This document shows, piece after piece, positions 6,366-8,063 of a DNA stretch of 8,063 nt; the first letter of the stretch is position 1, and every line of letters starts with the position of its first letter. The notes beneath the pieces were generated by a model, which worked only from the letters and a program-made list of their open reading frames with translations, ran no database searches and was not told the DNA's origin. The stretch is from an uncultured Anaerolineaceae bacterium (GTDB lineage: Bacteria; Chloroflexota; Anaerolineae; Anaerolineales; Anaerolineaceae): NCBI GenBank assembly GCA_937894825.1, contig CALCQT010000194.1:1-8063 (forward strand), given 5' to 3'. Position numbers and translations under genes: made by a program.

Positions 6366-7394
6366 ATGCTTTATAATCAACTCATGATCGTGCAAAACAC
6401 GCAATTTCCGCAAGCTCAATTAGTCATCTCAACGAAAACGCTGGATTTTGGTGTTCTGACCCGGAACGATCCAAGCGAAGGGCGCGGACAGGCCACGCTG
6501 ATCATCGCCAACGAAGGCGAACGGATCCTGGTTGGGCGTATCTCACTGCAGGTTGCCTGGGTTTCGGTCTATCCGCCTGATTTTCGCATTAATCCGGGGG
6601 AGTCCAGTGAGCATGTCTTCACCATCCGCAGCAATGCCGAAACATCCTGGACCACCCACAAATTGGGTTCCGATTTCATCGCTTTGATCAACAGCAACGG
6701 TGGTTCTGAGACCATTGGAGGCTATTATTATTCCGACCCTTCAGGAGAAAAAAAGAATAAACAGAGTCCCATCAAGTCCTGGATGTTGCTATTTCTGCCC
6801 GTCGCCGTCGGGATCATTGCCGGTTTAATTTATCTGCTTTCATCCGCAGCCAAAACATCCCAGCAAAACACCCAGGAAACCTCCATCGCCGCCATTCACA
6901 CCCAAGCGGCCGAAACCTTTGAAGCGAGTATGCTGTCCGGCTTGCCCACCTCGACGGAGATAGCCGAGCCGACTGTCATGGCCGACATTCCCGGTCTTCC
7001 AACCGTCGGGACGACCGATGTCATCCAGGCTACATTTACGCCATGGCCGGCGGAATCTTTCCCCAGCCCGGACGTTTTTATTCGCACTTATTATGAAAAG
7101 CTGCAGAACCGGGCCTATGAAGATGCCTGGTGGATGCTCTCAGAAAAGATGCAGATCGCCTGCTGTTATCAAGGCGGGGGGATCCCCTTCGATATTTATA
7201 AAGCGTATTGGGAAACGGTTGAATCTGTAGAAGTCAACTATGCCTATCTGCAGGCGTATGATACCAATCCGGCGGAAGTCACGGTCAATCTGATCTATCA
7301 CAACCAAGATGGGACCACGGATGAAACTTTCAACACGGTTTTTATCACTTCGGACCCGGTCCGCAACACCTTGTTGATTGACGAAGTAAAATAG
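6366..7394 (+). CDS. Single-pass membrane protein with Ig-like N-terminal and NTF2-like C-terminal domains
   Basis: I do not recognise a named family. From the ATG at 6366 it is 342 aa. Residues about 17-122 form a beta-rich, Ig/ASH-like domain: LDFGVL, then alternating beta strands, a W-V-V-P-F-I-PG segment, and SNGGSETIGGYYY near its end. A basic stretch (KKNK) precedes one helix at about 138-159, which predicts the N-terminus inside and the C-terminus outside. A Thr/Ser/Pro-rich linker follows (about 160-235). The last ~105 residues (PDVFIRTYYEKLQNRAYEDAWWMLSEKM and on) look like an NTF2-like/DUF4878-type domain. It contains a CC pair (residues 266-267). There is no kinase domain, but similar outer domains occur on Chloroflexota membrane proteins. 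Two starts compete: 6366, with AAGG 6 nt upstream, and 6384, which has no ribosome binding site but fits a leaderless start. It is convergent with the DtxR-like gene and divergent from the two-component operon. Its function is unknown. Confidence 0.85.
   Translation: MLYNQLMIVQNTQFPQAQLVISTKTLDFGVLTRNDPSEGRGQATLIIANEGERILVGRISLQVAWVSVYPPDFRINPGESSEHVFTIRSNAETSWTTHKLGSDFIALINSNGGSETIGGYYYSDPSGEKKNKQSPIKSWMLLFLPVAVGIIAGLIYLLSSAAKTSQQNTQETSIAAIHTQAAETFEASMLSGLPTSTEIAEPTVMADIPGLPTVGTTDVIQATFTPWPAESFPSPDVFIRTYYEKLQNRAYEDAWWMLSEKMQIACCYQGGGIPFDIYKAYWETVESVEVNYAYLQAYDTNPAEVTVNLIYHNQDGTTDETFNTVFITSDPVRNTLLIDEVK
6372..6377 (+). promoter_or_regulatory. Consensus -10 hexamer TATAAT at the start of the single-pass protein gene
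   Basis: This is a perfect TATAAT on the plus strand with a weak CTGATT -35 at 6348-6353 (18-bp spacing). Its expected transcription start falls at about 6384, the A of an in-frame ATG. It also lies inside the coding region if the upstream ATG at 6366 is used, so the promoter and the upstream start exclude each other. Confidence 0.45.
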
Positions 7395-7407
7395 CCGACA
7401 AAAACCA

Positions 7408-7449
7408 ATCGCCGAAAGCAGGATTCAAATTCATCCGGCTGCCGGCGAT
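7408..7449. repeat. Weak inverted repeat between convergent genes
   Basis: ATCGCCG (7408-7414) and CGGCGAT (7443-7449) can pair around a 28-nt loop. The gap between the two convergent stops is 61 bp. No T-run follows on either strand, so a terminator role is possible but poorly supported. Confidence 0.3.
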
Positions 7450-7455
7450 CAGAGT

Positions 7456-7884
7456 CTACGACACCGCAGTCTTTTCAGCTTCAATCAGACATTTATTGCC
7501 CTCGTCTGAGCAGGGCTTCCCGCCAGTCATCCGGCACAACACGCACAGCGTTTCTGTGCTGAGCACATGCTCCATCGCACAGGCATCATCATGTGCAATT
7601 TTTTCGTCAATCAACAGCACATTTGATAAAAAATCCCGGATAATTGAAAACTTCCCTGTAATAACTTTTGCCCGTACTACACCTTCGGATGTGAGATATA
7701 CCAGACGGTCTTCATCCCGCCTGATCAGGTTCATTTCCTGAAGCGTTTTTATTCCGACACTGGCGCTGGCTTTTGTCACTTCCAGTTTGGCGGCAATATC
7801 CGATATGCGAGCTCCCGCGCCATTTCGAGAAAGCTCGTAAATTGTTTTAATATAATTTTCCTGTGATTTTGTCATTTTATTCAT
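7456..7884 (-). CDS. DtxR/MntR-family metal-responsive transcriptional regulator, divergent (142 aa)
   Basis: The N-terminal winged helix (about residues 5-70) is typical of DtxR/MntR proteins: SQENYIKTIYEL, ISDIAAKLEVTKASASVGIKTL as the helix-turn-helix, and YLTSEGVVRA in the wing. The dimerisation and metal-binding part has DACAMEHVLSTET, giving C102, E105 and H106, three of the ligands seen in DtxR. The usual histidine of the A-x6-H-x3-L-x2-FL helix is replaced by phenylalanine (F79, in ITGKFSIIRDFL). The C-terminus has an unusual Cys cluster: C114, C117, C125 and C132. There is no SH3-like third domain, so it has MntR/short-DtxR length. It may sense manganese or iron in an altered way, or another ligand. 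It lies 82 bp downstream of the partial gene at the right edge and may be cotranscribed with it. The ribosome binding site is weak (GAGATGA), and a second ATG three codons in is possible. Confidence 0.88.
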   Translation of the reverse strand: MNKMTKSQENYIKTIYELSRNGAGARISDIAAKLEVTKASASVGIKTLQEMNLIRRDEDRLVYLTSEGVVRAKVITGKFSIIRDFLSNVLLIDEKIAHDDACAMEHVLSTETLCVLCRMTGGKPCSDEGNKCLIEAEKTAVS

Positions 7885-7931
7885 TTTATCATCTCACAGT
7901 TGAACTTCGCTTTAACAGGTTTGTATTTTCT

Positions 7932-7959
7932 GCCGCTGCTTGTGGAATTTCGCAGCGGC
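7932..7959. repeat. 8-bp perfect stem-loop downstream of the right-edge gene
   Basis: GCCGCTGC (7932-7939) and GCAGCGGC (7952-7959) pair perfectly around a 12-nt loop. It lies 7 bp after the TGA of the partial minus-strand gene and before the DtxR-like gene. The sequence after it on the minus strand is AGAAAATAC, with no T-run, so it is not a standard intrinsic terminator. It could stabilise or attenuate a transcript covering both genes. Confidence 0.6.
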
Positions 7960-7966
7960 CAGATGA

Positions 7967-8063
7967 TCAATTCTCTTCCGGATTAAAACTGTCCTGATTA
8001 TCGTACGCGTGTTGCTCGCCTCGCTCATCAAACGGTGACGATCCTTCCGGGCCAAAACCATGT
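7967..8063 (-). CDS. C-terminal end of an unidentified gene cut by the right edge
   Basis: An open frame enters from the right edge and ends at TGA 7967-7969, giving 31 residues. The tail is hydrophilic and acidic, begins HGFGPEGSSPFDERG, and ends in NPEEN. It is too short to appear as a long reading frame and carries no recognisable domain. The other two minus-strand frames here give a short open stretch through the DtxR gap or stop early. The acidic, Gly/Pro/Ser/Asp-rich make-up suits a protein tail. Being upstream of and in the same direction as a DtxR-family regulator, it could encode a metal transport protein, but nothing in the visible part shows this. Confidence 0.45.
   Translation of the reverse strand, partial: HGFGPEGSSPFDERGEQHAYDNQDSFNPEEN

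Noticed and set aside
1..8063. CRISPR array or tandem repeat array
   Set aside because: No regularly spaced direct repeats of suitable length were seen anywhere in the window.

Overview
The window is a bacterial chromosomal segment of mid GC content, with AT-rich intergenic gaps. It looks Gram-positive-like or Chloroflexota-like. The two-component system, the FtsX-type ABC exporter and the DtxR-family regulator resemble Firmicutes versions. The single-pass protein at 6366-7394 (Ig-like N-terminal domain, Thr/Pro/Ser-rich linker, NTF2-like C-terminal domain) and the CTGTCATCCCGA-ended palindromic repeat remind me more of Anaerolineae (Chloroflexota). The taxonomic call is an inference; no rRNA or marker gene is present.

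Layout from right to left along the minus strand: the C-terminal end of an unidentified gene enters at the right edge (7967-8063), followed by a DtxR/MntR-family regulator (7456-7884). Convergent to it on the plus strand is the single-pass membrane protein (6366-7394). A ~180-bp divergent intergenic region separates that gene from a minus-strand two-component operon, an OmpR/PhoB-type response regulator (5490-6182) and its histidine kinase (4251-5486), 3 bp apart. A ~400-bp gap follows. It holds a 229-bp MITE-like nested palindrome (3995-4223), a 15-bp perfect inverted repeat (3944-3990), an 18-bp perfect palindrome (3877-3894) and a 13-bp perfect stem-loop (3811-3842). Then comes a second minus-strand operon of a DUF308/HdeD-like membrane protein, an ABC ATPase and a two-module FtsX/MacB-type permease. 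Both junctions in this operon are 4-bp ATGA stop/start overlaps.

The likely working unit is a sensor-regulator-exporter module. The kinase senses an envelope signal through a short extracytoplasmic domain and phosphorylates the regulator. The regulator may act at the 18-bp palindrome TCTTACAAATTTGTAAGA, whose core fits the TNACA-N4-TGTAA pattern I recall for BceR-type regulators, to control the HdeD-like/ABC operon. The exporter is not a BceB-type permease and the kinase is not a BceS-type intramembrane sensor, so if the link holds it is a different architecture using a Bce-like operator. The parts most worth following up are this regulatory link, the DUF308 protein coupled to the exporter, the DtxR-like protein with a replaced metal ligand and a Cys-rich tail, and the palindromic mobile repeat.
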